A stretch of 64,000 nucleotides of DNA, from positions 26,064,978-26,128,977 of the forward strand of contig CM068553.1 of the NCBI GenBank assembly GCA_035048495.1, given 5' to 3'. Position 1 is the stretch's first letter; each line of letters starts with the position of its first letter. Source of the stretch: Euptelea pleiosperma. Taxonomy: Eukaryota; Streptophyta; Magnoliopsida; Ranunculales; Eupteleaceae. Below, in pieces: positions 22,710 through 36,179 of this stretch. Both the position numbers and the translations under genes were made by a program. The notes beneath the pieces are model-generated. The model ran no database searches. It was not told the origin of the DNA and was given only the letters and a program-made list of their open reading frames with translations.

Positions 22710-25370
22710 CTAGTGTTTTAGCTCGTGCTTTGCATAGGCACTTGCAAAGAATAAAAAAAATGTAATAAAATGATTAAAAAGAACTAAGAAAAAAAATAAT
22801 TGTTTAGAAGTGAAAAAGTAAATGTTGAAAAGAAAAAAGGAATTCAATGTAAGAGTGGCTCATACGACCTTGTCAAAAACCTACTCCATATTTCATATCC
22901 TTTTTTTTCTTGGTTTCTTGTATTATTTTATTCAATAGGTTCAATCTGTCCACTTGAAATGGACTCCTTTCATCCCCAACATGGAACTAACTGTTGGATT
23001 ATACTTGCGTAAGATGAGAGAGAAAATATGCTTGATGCCTTCTCCTTTTGTATATCCTTGATATATGATCATATCCAACGTAATACCTCACGATTTAAAA
23101 TTTTCGCTTTATTTTGTCTATATTTTTTCTCCGGGTGTGTTTGGGAGTGTCATCCTTGAAGAAACTTTTTTGTCTCTCATTTATTCATATCATGGTTGGT
23201 ATATTCATCATAGATTGAGTTATATGTTAACCATCTTTGGAATATTTAACTGCTAAGATGGAACACAGAAGAAAGAGGTAAAGCCTTCTTTGTTGTGAGA
23301 AAGTTCTCTTGCATTTTATAGTGTCATGTATGTTTTTGTAGCTGGCTATTCCATGCATTTTACTTTAGAAAATAAAATGATTAGGATCAGACAATCACTG
23401 ATGTGTTTTAGTACTTTTCTAACTATGAACTAATATTGTTTTATCGGAAAACCCTAATAACCACTGTCATAAAGCTAATGGCCTTGCCTGAATGTGTTGC
23501 ATTGCCCAAGATTATGCATGGAGTTGTTATGAATTGCCAAAACAGGCTTGACTCTTTATATTCTAGGCTGGGTTTGGATTGACACCTGTCTTGACTATGA
23601 AAACTGCAGTTTTATCTTCAAAACTATATATAAAAAATTGTATAACAAAACATACTTTATTTTCTAAGAAAAACATTGAAAACAAATTCTAGGTATCCAA
23701 AAAATAAAAATCCGGAACCTAAGGGCATGTTTGATTGCAAAGTGGGAAAATTGCATTTTCCTTATGAAAACAGAACCGTCCAATGTTAGATAGCCATTTT
23801 AAATCTGGATAATTTTTCCTACTAAGCCTGTAATTCATTTCACATCCAGATATGTGAGACTTCATTTCCACCTGAAAATAAGCCTTTATTTTCTCACATG
23901 ATTGAAATATGTGTTTTCAATTGCAATCAATCAGCTATTTAAGACATATTCCTAGATGTATTTTCCTGAAAAATTTTCTATCCAATCAAACACACCTTAA
24001 GAGAAGAAGAAAAAAAAATAATTTACTGTTTTATAAAAAATCTAGACAAATAAAACAAAGGTGATCAGTGATCCACCATGGAAAAAATGTAACAAAACCT
24101 CCAGTAAGGGAGACATAGAGAAAGGAGTTCTAATGGCTTGACTTCATCAAAGGATCTGTGATGCCATCGATTAATGGATCTTCGAACGATATCCTTTTCT
24201 TCATTCTATCTTAAAGCACCGGAGATAGGCTATATAGATAAACACAAACGAAAAACTGAAGCAGGGGCGACAAACCCATCGCGTATTGTAGCAAAAGCGA
24301 GAAAAATGTGTTATCTTCTCAACTTAACTTTAGGACGTGGCAGCAGAAGGAAAAAAATCCCTATATTGTAGCCCATGTCCTAGCCTCCGCCATTGCGCTA
24401 TGTGCACAACCCCATCTTCTCTATCCACCTTAAGACATGTGTGTCTCTTAAATAGATACTTACATTGTGTATAAAGGTGCTTAGGAAGACTATTATCGTG
24501 GAGTTAAAAAGTGGAAAAAACTACCTGCATATGATATCTCTTTTTCTACATTAATTTTGTGCATTTGTAAATCTCGTTTTCAACAGTCCCATCGCGAAGA
24601 TACAATATTCCGCACATATATGATAGCTCTTGTTTCTTTTTCTACTTGAATCGAGATACAAACTTTTTAGACGGGATAGAAACTTCATAAACTACTGACG
24701 ATCGAGATAGAAAATTATTGAGAAATAATTCATATATCTCATATTTTTCCAATGAAATTTTGGTCGAACATTTTTTATACTAAACTCCAAACTATAAATC
24801 CGAGTTTTATAAGATGTTTGGAATATGAATTTACCTCATCAATATAATAGTAAATGGTAAAACCCAATTGTTTCACGAAAACATAAATAAAAACAAAGAA
24901 ATAGAATATTACTTAAAAGAGTGTGATAAGGTGAAATGCGTTTTAGGAAGCTTTATGTAACTATAGAAACGTTTTAGGAAGCTTTATGTAATTCCTTAAT
25001 GGAGGCATCGATTAAAGCATGGATGATCGTTAGATTGGAGGGAGAAAAAGAGTCCTAGTTGGAATATAAAACATATCAAGGATAGAAAGGTTTTGGGTGG
25101 GAGTTAAAGAGCATAAAATGCATTTAACTCGTGCAAGGATTTTAGGAAAAATATTATGGAGAGAGATAAAGAGACGTCTTGTGTGTGCGTGTACATGGGG
25201 TAGGGGGGTTGAAGAGACATTGATTTTGGGTTGAAAAAGTCTAAAATATCCATATTTTTAGCCACATTACTTAAAACGTCAAAGGTTTTTTTTGAAAAAA
25301 ATAAAAATATGGAGAATGAGCCACGTGGATGAGAGAGAAAGGTGGTTTCATGCATTAGCTTTAGTATAGA
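22710..25370 (-). mobile_element. Helitron candidate on the minus strand
   Basis: On the minus strand it starts A|TCTATACTAAAGCTAATGC (25370) and ends ACACTAG|T (22710), with a decayed GTGC...GCAC hairpin shortly before the end (22725-22745). About 2.66 kb, no Rep/helicase gene. A second similar 5' end lies at 25562 (TCTATACTACTTC), so the left border may be there instead. A Tourist-like MITE (23723-23997) sits inside. The rest has only short A+T-rich frames. Confidence 0.5.
23723..23997. mobile_element. Tourist-like MITE (275 bp)
   Basis: Inverted ends GGGCATGTTTGATTG and, from the right, AGGTGTGTTTGATTG, flanked by TAA on both sides (23720-23722, 23998-24000). Confidence 0.7.
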
Positions 25371-25897
25371 TACATAGATAGATAGATGGGGGGATGAGAG
25401 TAAATAGGAGAGAAGGGATTTCGATCATGTTGAGGGTTAGTTTTGGAAAATATTGAAAAAATCAGAGAGGAAGGCACAGAGATGTGTCTTTTAGGGTAGA
25501 TAATGAGGATAAAATAAGAAAAAAAGTTTTTTCAAGATACCGACATTTAGAAGTAGTATAGATTCATTTTTGTTTAATTTTTTATTCGTTTGGGGTTTTT
25601 ATTGATCAGGGTTGTTGTTCTTGCTTGTTTTGAATTATTGGCTCATTTAATATGTGATTGATTAGTTAATATGATGTGTTTAAAGTTTAGTCTCTATTAC
25701 GCAAAGGGGCTCATTTCGCAAGAAGGGGATATCGAGCTCATTTGTCCTCTGCTCTCATTCGTCCAACCTCGTGGTAAGTCTCTCTATGTTTGTACGCGTG
25801 CGTGTGTTTTGTACTCTCATCTTTGTTCCAGCATCCTCTCTTGCTCTCCTTTGTTTTCTCTGTGGCTAAACTAAGATAGAACCTGTGATATCATGGT
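25371..25897. other. Spacer with a GATA-type microsatellite, no gene
   Basis: A short (ATAG)n run lies at 25374-25389 and a second Helitron-like 5' end at 25562 on the minus strand. The remainder is A+T-rich. Confidence 0.3.
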
Positions 25898-26267
25898 TGT
25901 GGGTACCACATTTTTTGGCTAATGAGATGATTCCACGTGGTGTTGGCGTAGCACGTGCGGAATTATCAAATTGACATCTAGCATCTCATGCTATGCGTGA
26001 GTTGATGCGCCGGAAGAACCTGTGGGAGACAGTTATTAATTTATGCTTTTTTAATCATGCGCCATTTACAAGCAAGAGAAGCCACGTGTCAGATAAGACA
26101 TCCGAGGAAATTGCCACTTGAAATAGGTAGTTAACGGAGAGCATTGAAGTTATCGGCAAAGCATTTAATCTTTACCAACAAGTCATTTAATAGCCTGCTT
26201 GACGGGAATGACATTCAACTCATCCCGACAAGTTCAACGGCTCACTTGACGGGAATGACATTCAACT
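25898..26267 (+). repeat. Truncated LTR of the 2785-7571 retrotransposon family
   Basis: Starts TGTGGGTACCACAT and runs through the LTR in the opposite orientation to 2785-7571, including CCACGTGTCAGATAAGACAT and two copies of the palindromic unit. It stops abruptly at a CACTA-like end at 26268. Confidence 0.8.
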
Positions 26268-28430
26268 CACTACAACAAATAATGCCTATAATGATATTAA
26301 ATTCAAGACATTTAGATAAAAACGCTAAAAAAGTTCTGATTTTAACCCATACAGTACTAAAGTCGCGGGCTTAAAACAAATCCTTCAGGGCGTTTAATTT
26401 TAGAACGCCAATAAGTTTTTATCTACAATTCACGACCCAATCCCGATTTACCACGCCAAAACACCTTACCCCCTCTATTCTCCTCCCCGTTCCCCTTTTC
26501 TCCTTCTCGTTTCCCTTCTCCTTCCTCTTTTTCAGCTAAGAACCCCAATAATCGTTGCCCATCGTCACCGTCATGCTAGTATTTGCCACCGTCGTCGTCT
26601 TTTTTGCTGTCCAAGGTATGTCTCCCTCTTTTTCTATTTCAGTGGATTTTAACCCTCTCTTCTCCTTCTCATTCCCCTTCTCCTTCTCCCTCTTTCTTAG
26701 CTGAGAACCATAACACTCACAATCTCTCCTTCCAAACCCCAACCCTAACCCTATTCCAGCCCTCACAATCTCTCATTCCCAACCCCAACCTTAACCCTCA
26801 CAATCTAACTCCGACGACTGTTGTTTCAACCGTCCGATGAAGAAATTCTCTCTCTTCTTGAATTCTCAAATAAGCTATGACTTAAGACCAACAACTTACA
26901 GGATGAATTAAGACCGGAATGGAACCATCGAGACCTCCTGTGTACTGCTTTTGAATAACAACAAATGCAAGCTTACTAGCTGTGTTTAGAATAGACTGCA
27001 AATACAAATGAAAAACAAAATTCATCGTCAAATCTTTCGGATTAACAAAGTCAAAATTCAAAAATCAATTTGGGAAGCTTAAGCTTTCATATATCATAAT
27101 ATAAGAAATTACACACTGTCTGTTAGAACTATTCCCAAAGCTTAAGCTTGATGTCTTTTACAAAAGCCTATTGAAATTGGACAAGATAAGGAGATGGTTA
27201 CTTACTTTCTCTTGGATTATGGACTCCCCACCTGGCAATTTTAGGTGACTAATGACAGAAATAAGTATTCCTTCTTCTATGATTCTGAGGTAGTCAAGTG
27301 GGTACAATGATAAACCTTGGCGATGAACTAAAAGGATTTGCCTGAGGTTGATAAAAAAATTCTTTTTATATTGCATAATGGCTATAAAATTTCTCTACTT
27401 ACCTCCTAATGATTGGACAGGTTCGATCTCGTTGTTCTTTGTTGTTGAAGGTTATTGTCTAGCAAAGTAAATTGCATTGACATCCATAAAAATGTGGTTG
27501 TTCTTCTACTAACCAAATTAACTACGTCGCATAAAACCAGAGCCCAAATGAGGTATATTTAGCAAATTAACACAAGCTCATATGTCAAAGCCTTCTTAGA
27601 CTTACAAGGTTAAAACACTTATATTTAAATTTCTCACCTCTGGGTAAATTTGATATACTCGGTTTTAGCTTTGGGGATGCACTATTGTGATTATATCTCA
27701 AGTTGTTATGATACGTCCGCTTGTTTATTTTTTTTATTTTATTATTCGTTTGATCACAAATATATGCTACAATCCCACTTACATTAACTAATATTGACTT
27801 TTAGGTAGCATAATCATCTTAATTCTACCATAGAGGAGGCATGCACTCAAGAAGAGGAGTTGGCTTTGACTCATGCTTATTAAATTTACGGGAACAAGTG
27901 GGTCGAGTTAACAAAGTTCTTACTTAGAAAAAAGCAAAGTTGGATATCATTTAACTTTTTTTGGAGGGTTGGGAAAAGAGCCGTTGGGTTCTCTTTTTTA
28001 ATGAAAAAGCGGATAGCAGGGGGAGTTGTTGTATTTAACACTTGAATCAAACTTTAAACTTTGTATTTTAATACTCTGTCTTCAAATATTAGAATTATTA
28101 TGTTATTTATTGTATGGAATGTGAATGATTGTTTTAGATTGTGTATGAATCTTCACAGGCATTTTTATCACATTTATAAAGAGATTTATGAGAGCATTAT
28201 TTAAAAAACTAAAAAGAAAAACAATAGCATTCATGAAACGCCATAAGTTTATAAAATTACAATGATGGTGTTCAGTAAATGCCATGATTTTACACAATAG
28301 CTGTTATCTAAATGAGTAGTCTTAAACAATGGAGTTCAATAATAAATTAATGGTGTTCACAAAAGCTATAACTTAATGTGTTTATTGAACGCCATGAATG
28401 TATGGCATTCATTGAATGCCATTATCATTT
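26268..28430. mobile_element. CACTA-like element, right end not found
   Basis: Begins CACTACAACAAATAATGCC, a typical plant CACTA terminus, exactly where the LTR relic is broken. At 28220-28425 there are repeated AACGCCAT / ATGG(C/T)(A/G)TTCA motifs like CACTA subterminal repeats. The matching TTGTTGTAGTG end was not seen, so the element is truncated or its limit is elsewhere. No transposase domain recognised. Confidence 0.45.
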
Positions 28431-28559
28431 TATTTTATTATTAGATTTGTTTTGTTCTTAATAGCATGTTATTAGAGTTAAATTTATAGACTGAAATAAC
28501 CTTTAGGAGGTCTGGTTGAAGATTGAAACCTAAGTAACAAAATTGCTCAAAAGTGCAAC

Positions 28560-29566
28560 ATGGGACAAAACTGTTTTTTGTCTTGCACTGCATTTCTGAC
28601 CAAGTAGATGACAGACTCGGCCTTTGCCTAAGAAGAACTTTTTGAAGGTCTGTCAGTTATCTTTCTAACGATATTCACGGATTTCAGAGATTCCATCTGT
28701 GATGTCCGTAGTGACCAAAACACTGACAGGGACACGAATCTGACACAATTATTTTTGTCTTACGCTACATTTCTGGCCTATTAGATGATAAAAACAGCCT
28801 TCGCCGAAGAACCTTTTGAAGATCTGTCAGTTACCTTTCTGAAAATGTTCATAGATTTTAGGAATTCCATCTGTGCTGTCTGTAGTGACCAACTCATTGA
28901 CAGGGACATGAATCTGCCTGATTCATTTTTTTGTCTTGCGATGCATTTTTCGGCAGGAAGATGATGTTTCTGAGATCTGAAGAACTTATTGTAGGTCTTT
29001 GAAAGACCTTTTTAGAAATATATAGTCCATTTGTTAATTCCATCAGACGAAGAAGTTATGACTAAAATAATACCTTGTTGTCATGCATTTTTTATGTAAC
29101 TTTTTTTGGAGACTCAATCGGGTAAACTCGTTTGACTTGGTTAGACCCACCTTGATTTCCTAAACTACTCTAGACTTATCTTAGGTGGTTTAGACTAACT
29201 TAGAATGATTAATGTTATATTGGAATGTTTTGTATATCATTTAGAGAATTTAATGGACTTAATGTGACATTCCATATCGAAATTAATCATGAACATACGA
29301 AATATATGATAAACCAACTTTAGACTAAAGGATTTAATTATTGAATATAAGATCATAATTATATTAAATAAGTAATACGCTTCCGCATTATCAATTAATT
29401 AATCTAAGCTAAAACCCTAAGTTAGATTCATAAATGAATTGAGTGACTGAGTTCACTAGGTTAGAATAGTAAATCATTAGGCTTTCTATATCATGTCTAG
29501 ATTCGGGTATGGATCGACCCATGAATATCTGGGTTGGATCAAGGTGCCCAAATTTGGGGCATGACA
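28560..29566 (+). repeat. Gypsy-type LTR remnant with three 177-bp tandem units
   Basis: Units starting near 28573, 28752 and 28927 share TTTTTGTCTT(A/G)C and the (GAAGATCTGTCAGTTACC)-like block. The stretch ends ATTTGGGGCATGACA (29566), like the end of a Tekay/Del-type gypsy LTR (compare TTCGGGGCGTGACA at 63227). Its left border is not defined. Confidence 0.5.
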
Positions 29567-30344
29567 GAGAAAGATGAATGATGAATAAAGATGAAACCTC
29601 TATTGGAGTTGCAGATGGAGAGATGAAACCTCTACTCTAGTAAAGAAAGGGACGAAGAGATGAAGATGGAAGGACGAGACGTGTCTTTTGACGTGCTGCA
29701 GTGAAGGGTGTCTCTACGGGTGGTGACACGTGGACTGCCATTTAATGCATCCTCATTGGGTTTCAAAATACAACCATTTTCACAGCTCAGCTCGGCTTGA
29801 GAATGGGCATGTGACGCATGTCTTTAAGATTTCGTAGCCGTTGGATTTAACCCCATCTGCGGCTAAGGGGAGGACAACTTCCACGAGTCAATATGGGGGT
29901 CTTCTAAGTCCGACCCTTTTATAAAATCACACTTTTCTTGTAATTAAAAATGCTCTTTAAGTTTTCTCAATTTGGGAATAAATTGCTTGTTTTAAAATTC
30001 TAACAATATAAAATATCTGATTTGAACATGTGCAATCTTTACTGACTAACATAACTTGATTTTAATTTTACTCAAGAGAACCCTAAATACTAATAACGTT
30101 GAATATTTTATTATTATTCGATTTTATTTTATTTCTTGTTGCTATGGTGTAAATGCACTTAATTATCATACCTCATCATGGATTCGGGCTTACCTAGGGT
30201 GGGGTAATAACCCGGATTCGGGGTGTAATAGAACCAACCCTCTTGACACTTTATATTCTGGTATGTGTTATCTTATCAGAGTACCGTAACGAAGGATAAT
30301 GGTTTAAATTTTGAGGACGAAATTTCTTTTAAGGGGGGATAGAT
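29567..30344 (+). other. Gypsy internal remnant ending in a polypurine tract
   Basis: No coding domain survives. The end, TTTTGAGGACGAAATTTC followed by TTTTAAGGGGGGATAGAT, is the conserved junction found just before the 3' LTR of plant gypsy elements. Confidence 0.6.
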
Positions 30345-30742
30345 TGTAACACCCAAGATTTTTCCTAGACCTAGATTAATATATAGACTTTTTAATGTAG
30401 CGCCTATACTGATCTCCAGATTGAATTCCATTAGGATTATGGGTTGGATTTCTAGAATAGACTAAAACCTTTATAGGTCAACCATTGATAATGAAGATCG
30501 AGGCCATAATTTCACATTTATGAGCTTGTTTACTTATCCGATGATAATTTTACATGTAGGGGTAAAATAATAATTTTACTGCAGATTGTCATTTTTGTAA
30601 TTATACAACTTAGGGATAATTTGGTAATTCCACTTTACATAAATGATAATTGATAGGGACAAAAAGGTGATTTCATAAATCATTTTTGTTGATTTAGCCA
30701 CATGCTTTTCTCGTGTAAAGTATGGCTCTAATGATTTATACC
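30345..30742 (+). repeat. Start of a gypsy 3' LTR, interrupted by a hAT element
   Basis: Begins TGTAACACCCAAG immediately after the polypurine tract. The sequence resumes at 31877 after the hAT insertion; its right end is not defined (probably before 32150). Confidence 0.65.
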
Positions 30743-31868
30743 TAGGGCTGCAAATTTGGCTGGGCTCGAGTTGGGTTGGCCTATTTAGTACTCATGCTTA
30801 CTTTCGGGCCTGGTTTTCAAGACCCAATCAAAATTAAGTTGGGCTCAAGCTGAGGCTTCAAGCAACCTGACCCAACCCAAGCCCAATTAAGTAAATCTCT
30901 AACACTTAAATACATTAGCTAAGCTTATAGCAGCCCGATCTCATCACTTCCCCTTCTCTAACTCCTAACAAGTCTTTGGGATAAGGTTTCCCTAACCATG
31001 CCGCACGCCTTCATCCGTCTCATCACCTTTCTCCATCGTCTCCATAGTCCTAACCAAGGTTCCCAGGAGGCCGTTTTAATGGTATAACGAACTGGGGGTG
31101 TTACTGTTAAAACAGATTGTAACGGTCGGGAAAAAATGGAAGAGAATTTCAATTTTTGAAAAATGAAAAAAAAATGGATTTTAATAGAAATAACGGCCGT
31201 TTTTTTCCACAAAATTTTTCAGATTTTAACGGCCGTTAAAACAAAATAAACAGCCGTTAATTTCTAAGTGTCAAAATGGTTTTTAACGTAATGGGCTCGG
31301 GGCATTACCGTTTAAACGGCGTTATTTTAAACCATGGTCCCAACATCCTCCATCATCAACACCATCCTCGACTCTCCGGCTAAGTTCCTCCGCTCGTCGC
31401 TCCCTATAGTTCTCTGTCCTCTTTTTCTCTTCTCCCTCTCTTTTCTTCTTTCTTTCTTTTCTGTTCAGTTTGGAACAAATCTGTCACAAGGCCACTACTG
31501 AAATCCCCACAGATGGTTCCAGACAAGCCATGAAAATCAAAGAAAAGAAAGGACTTAGCTGTACCTAAGAATCTCAGCTTGCAGTTCAGAATATCTAATC
31601 TGTCCTTCCTCATCTCTTTTCCACTGCCGGTTTTATCCTTTTAGAGGGAACTATGTGGTGATTCACTCTTTCCTTGGACTGGGTAGGTCTTTATTTTGTT
31701 ATGATGATGTCTGTCATCTTGCAATTTCTTGGTTTTTCCTCTGATGTAGAGTGGGCTTGTGATTGTTTTGGGCTGAGAAATTTAGGCCTAACCTTAAGTT
31801 GGGCTCGAACTCGGGCTCAAAGCCTTGAAGATCGGTTTGACCCCCAACCCGACTGAGTTGCAGCCCTA
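30743..31868. mobile_element. Non-autonomous hAT element (1.13 kb)
   Basis: Inverted ends TAGGGCTGCAA, flanked by an exact 8-bp duplication TTTATACC (30735-30742 and 31869-31876). Subterminal regions are rich in GGGCTCGAG/TTGGG motifs. No transposase. A second hAT MITE (31055-31336) is nested in it. The part at 31340-31790 has mixed, gene-like composition but no recognisable domain. Confidence 0.88.
31055..31336. mobile_element. hAT-type MITE nested in the hAT element
   Basis: Starts CAAGGTTCCC and ends with the complement of CATGGTTTAAA; GCCGTTTAAA-type motifs are repeated inside. It is flanked by GTCCTAAC (31047-31054) and GTCCCAAC (31337-31344), one mismatch. Confidence 0.7.
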
Positions 31869-32617
31869 TTTATACCCAATGTGGAAATATTTTGTAATAA
31901 ATATTAGGAATGAAATAGTTTTGACAGTGTAGAACATAATTTTAGATTGCTAATGAAATTATATTCCAGAAGTGAAACCATGAACAGCATCATTTGTTGC
32001 CTGCATTGTTATTGCTATGAGAACATCCACAGAGCCTAACTAAGCAAATGAAAAAATAAAAAATTTGGTTTCAGCATTTCTAAATCAACAACCTCACTGA
32101 TATATTGATGCGAGCGATGTCAACCATTGCAGCAGTAGAAATTACTGATTCTTGTTTGACAAAATGAGGATGATGTATACTAAGGCGAGATGGAGAAGCT
32201 GCTGTCTGCACTTGGGCTATACATGTGGCAAGCAAACACAGCGGTCGGCCCACCAGCCAATGCTTCCATCAAGAAATATATTTCGAATCCAGAAAGAATG
32301 CAACAGATCAGCTAGAAGTAGGAGACCACCAACCAGTGGATTCCAACTTCCATAGCAAAGACAAGGAAGATGGTTTCCCATCTTCCCATCTTGACTTAAG
32401 TTTTCCTTGGGAAAGAATCGAATAAAGGAATGAAGAAACCACTTTCTAGATTGAAAGTAAATTCACAGGAAATGCAAATCCAATCATAAAAACACAAGGC
32501 TCCAAAATCCATCACTATGGCAAGCAGTGCACCTTTCAAGAGAGGGTAAACACAGAGTATAAGTCCTACAACAATGGCAAAGCCTCTGAAAAGAAGCAGG
32601 CAATTTTAGGTTTCATG

Positions 32618-35417
32618 CTAAGCTTCCGTTGTTTGAAACAATGTTTCAACCTCTGCAATGATACTTCGAGCTTCATCAATTTCTGGGCCTTCTTGCTGAT
32701 TTGACTCCTCCAACTCTGCCTGAAATTGAAAGTCCTTTTAGCAAAATGAGGATCAGATAACTCATGATTTGCTATGTTAAAGTGGTCTTGTGAGATCCAA
32801 GATGTAGATCCTGCAGTACATGGTGTTGGAATCATGTTTATGTGAGCACCAAAACATGTATTGCTTATGTCAACATGGTTCAAACTTCTAATTTCTTAGA
32901 TTGTAGGATCCAGAATGTTGCAAACCATGTGACATTTCATATAGTGGCTCGTAAGCTACCATTTCCAGCTTGTATTAAAATTATAGGCCTTAGTCTATAG
33001 TTTTGCCACAGTTTAAAGATGTTATACCAAAGTTCCTTTCAAGTCAGCTAGTGAGGCTTCCAGGCGCTTGCGGCAATCAGGAATCATCATCCTTGATTCG
33101 GCCAAAACGTTCTCCTGATCAAGCAATTGGAATAATATCCAGAAATAAATCAACTAGGGTACCAAACTGTTTTGATGAAGCTACCTTTTCTTTATTGAAA
33201 AGGGTAGAGGTTCTTAAAGCATGCAATATCACAGCCCTGTCCGAAAAAAAATCAACTAAATACAGGAGGCCATATGAATTCTGCCAACTTCATACTTGCC
33301 CCAATTCACCCGTCAACAATGGGCTGACACTGATCCAGACCATTCAACCAGCCCAAAAGCCATACTGCTGGATGATCCTGAGCATCTGATTAAGTACATT
33401 GTTTTGGGTGGTAAACTCTTTTCTTTATCTGATGATTAGGATAATAAGTTTAAGAGTTGTGGCAATTCTTGCCTATGACCAAAACACAAAGTGGTCCATT
33501 GATTGGACAGTTTGGACCGATTTGACAACCCGCCAGTTGTCCAGTGGGTGAGTTTTGCACGAATTTGCATAATGCACCTCATTATAAAATACCATCTCCC
33601 AATTCAATATGCAACCATGCTTTCACTGCACCAAATAACACAAAACACTTGAGATGCCAAAAAAGCATTAGTCGGCTTATGGGAACTGAAGATGTGAGCC
33701 ACTTCACAAATTTCAGAACAAAACCTGCTCAAATTTCCCATAAGTGGACATACTCTTGCCTTGACCACCAAAGGGTTACATACCTGATTTGCCACCAGAA
33801 GAACTTTCCGACTGGTCTGGTAGCTAGGAAAGCAAGAAAGACTTAAAGGATATGGAGGGGAACAAGTTCAAAGTCCTTTGGTGGTTGAAGGACTCTTCCC
33901 TACCTAGGTAGTTTGAGCCTAAATTTCAGGGATTGATCAAATACTTTCTTTCTTCCCAGTTGGTTGAATGAATCATAGTTGCCAGGTAGAGTAATGGATG
34001 GAGGAAACAATGCAATAAACAGAAGTGGGAAATGCCTTCTTTTACAACATTTATAAGTGCAATAATCTTGAAGCGGAAATGAAGTGGAGAAATGGGAAGC
34101 AAGAATACAAGAATTAGTGAGAGAAAACAGGTTTCCAAGTAATCATGGTGTTAATAAGTCGCCCTTGTGGAGAGGGCCACTAAGAGATGCATGAGAGCAA
34201 TGAAAGTCGGGTCTAGTTCTGATGGATCATTACATTCACATGTTCTGCTATTAATAAAATATCGATTTCTAGAGAACCACGGGGGCATGGAATGATGTCA
34301 AATAAACTAATAAATAGTAGGAGAAGAAAAGAGCAAAACAAAAAAAGAGGTTGGGGGACCAATTTAACAACATCACAGAAACTTGAGCAAGCTCAGCAAA
34401 AACTAAAGCAAATATCAGGAACAAGTTATGTATTCACAAGGATGAGGTCGTGGTATTAAAATTAGCTAAATTCTTGTCAAATTATGACATGTCGAAGTGA
34501 AGTTTATCTGTAATATTTCGTCAAATTTTACTATTTAGGACTGAATCTTTAAAATAGATAAGTATTTAAAACACATTTATCCCTATTTTTTCCCCATATT
34601 CTTGCTTTTGGGAGGTTTTTACGTGAAAAACGGTCACTCTAATAAGAATTTTCAAGTCAAAAACAACTTGTACGGGTTGAAATCAGATCTAACGCTCATC
34701 GTGTTGTGTATTTTCTAGTTATTCATCAATAAAAAATTTCTATAATTTCATGTGTCTTTCATATATTTAGGTTAAATAAATATAATAAATGTGTAATTCA
34801 TCAGATCTCCAAACTTCTCTATGTTGGCGATTTTTTACAAAACTTCTCCATGTCACATTAAACTTATAATTAATTCCGAATTTTAACTTAGTGAAGTTTA
34901 GGGAAAAATCGAAGTTTTGTACCTTGGATAAGGTGTAGAGATTGTATACACCTCCAAAATTACATATTAACTGACTCATGGATCACCAACCATGCATATA
35001 GAAGGATCAGTAAACATGTGTAGACGAAGTTTGAGCATGAAATAATAACATGATCCACTAGAGGTACAATGATTTTTGGGCATGCTATAAGAATCTAGTA
35101 CAAAAATTTCCCAAATCCAAATCCTCTACAATTATTCTTACACGAAAAGCAAAACAGTTTCAGATATGTTGGACACAAGGCATAGATATCCAAAAAATAC
35201 TAGCTTTTGGAAAACAATTAATATTTGGTTACCATTCGGAAAATGATGGAGGTGTTAACCATACCTGCTGCTTAAGATCATAATGGTCAGCTCCTTTCTC
35301 CTTCATGTCAGCAGTCTTGGCTGCTTCTCTCTCCACCTCTTTCTCGTAAGAATGAAGCTCTTTAAGAATGCGTTTGCAAGTACCCGTCTTGATTTTCAGA
35401 TTTCTTAGGGCAGCCAT
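32618..35417 (-). CDS. TBCA: Tubulin-folding cofactor A
   Basis: Small chaperone of the tubulin-folding pathway that holds beta-tubulin before heterodimer assembly; the Arabidopsis orthologue is KIESEL, needed for normal trichome and cell shape. Three coding exons: 35417-35265 (51 codons), 33114-33028 (29 codons), 32719-32618 (33 codons plus TAG), all with GT/AG introns in phase 0. The product is 113 residues, the same length I recall for KIESEL. Visible signatures are RNLKIKTGTCKR at residues 4-15, the helix LHSYEKEVEREAAK (21-34), DMKEKGADHYDLKQQ (37-51) ending exon 1, and ENVLAESRMMIPDCRKRLE (52-70) in exon 2. The protein is all-helical, as the family is. Intron 1 (2.15 kb) carries one copy of a dispersed repeat; intron 2 is 308 bp. 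An acceptor lies five bases before the ATG (GCGCAG|GCATTATG), so the leader is probably split. Confidence 0.95.
34440..34990. repeat. Dispersed repeat copy 1, in TBCA intron 1
   Basis: This stretch matches 36180-37130 in direct orientation, sharing blocks such as TTTAAAATAGATAAGTAT and AAGAATTTTCAAGTCAAAAA. It contains no ORF. No terminal repeats or target duplication were recognised, so its element class is unknown. Confidence 0.65.
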
Positions 35418-36179
35418 AATGCCTGCGCCAGAGAAACATCTTCTTCCTCAGATTAGATACTGACTGAAATGCTTTGAAAGCACAAACAAAGTGGATGTTT
35501 TCATTTTGAAAGATCTTTGCAAGCATGGCTAGTCCATTGCCATAAAACTTGAGAGGAAAAAAGGGATATAACTACTAGAACACAAGTCACATAGTACATC
35601 ATAGTCACATAGGGATATAACGTTCATTGCATGTTTATAAATGAACTACAACACGATTCCAAATCCATGAAATTAATTTTTTGGGCTCAAGTGCAGATAC
35701 CGTAAACATTTCACCTTCTGATACTCCTATCTGCTTGATTAGACCCAATATTCTAATTACATCCCATCTGCCCACTTGTTAAGTTAGTACAGTTCTGAGC
35801 ATGTTGATGCCACACACACCTGGGTTTGAAACTCATCGTCAACACTTACTGGAAATAAAAAAGAGCTCTGGACAATTGATGTTATAGAGATTTTAGATAT
35901 GCTTATCTCTGGCCATAAACTGGAAATACAAATCTCCAATTAAGTTCCCAGAATAAACATAGAGTATTGAATAAATCTTTGGTCCAGCTGAACCAGTCAA
36001 TGGTCCAGCTGCTGCTTCCTTGTATGTTACATGTGCAAAATAGTTCCACTCTTTTTGTTTTCCCATTTTCTCTGCATAACACCACCTGCCAGTGGCAGTT
36101 CTCATCGTGCAGCTAAACAAATTCAATACGGCTCAGCTGGACAGCAGACATACTAATTGAGTATTATTACCATGGTATT

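Noticed and set aside
35893..36126. 77-codon minus-strand frame upstream of TBCA
   Set aside because: It looks mildly coding but has no recognised family and no clear splice partners; possibly part of a non-coding exon or an old insertion.
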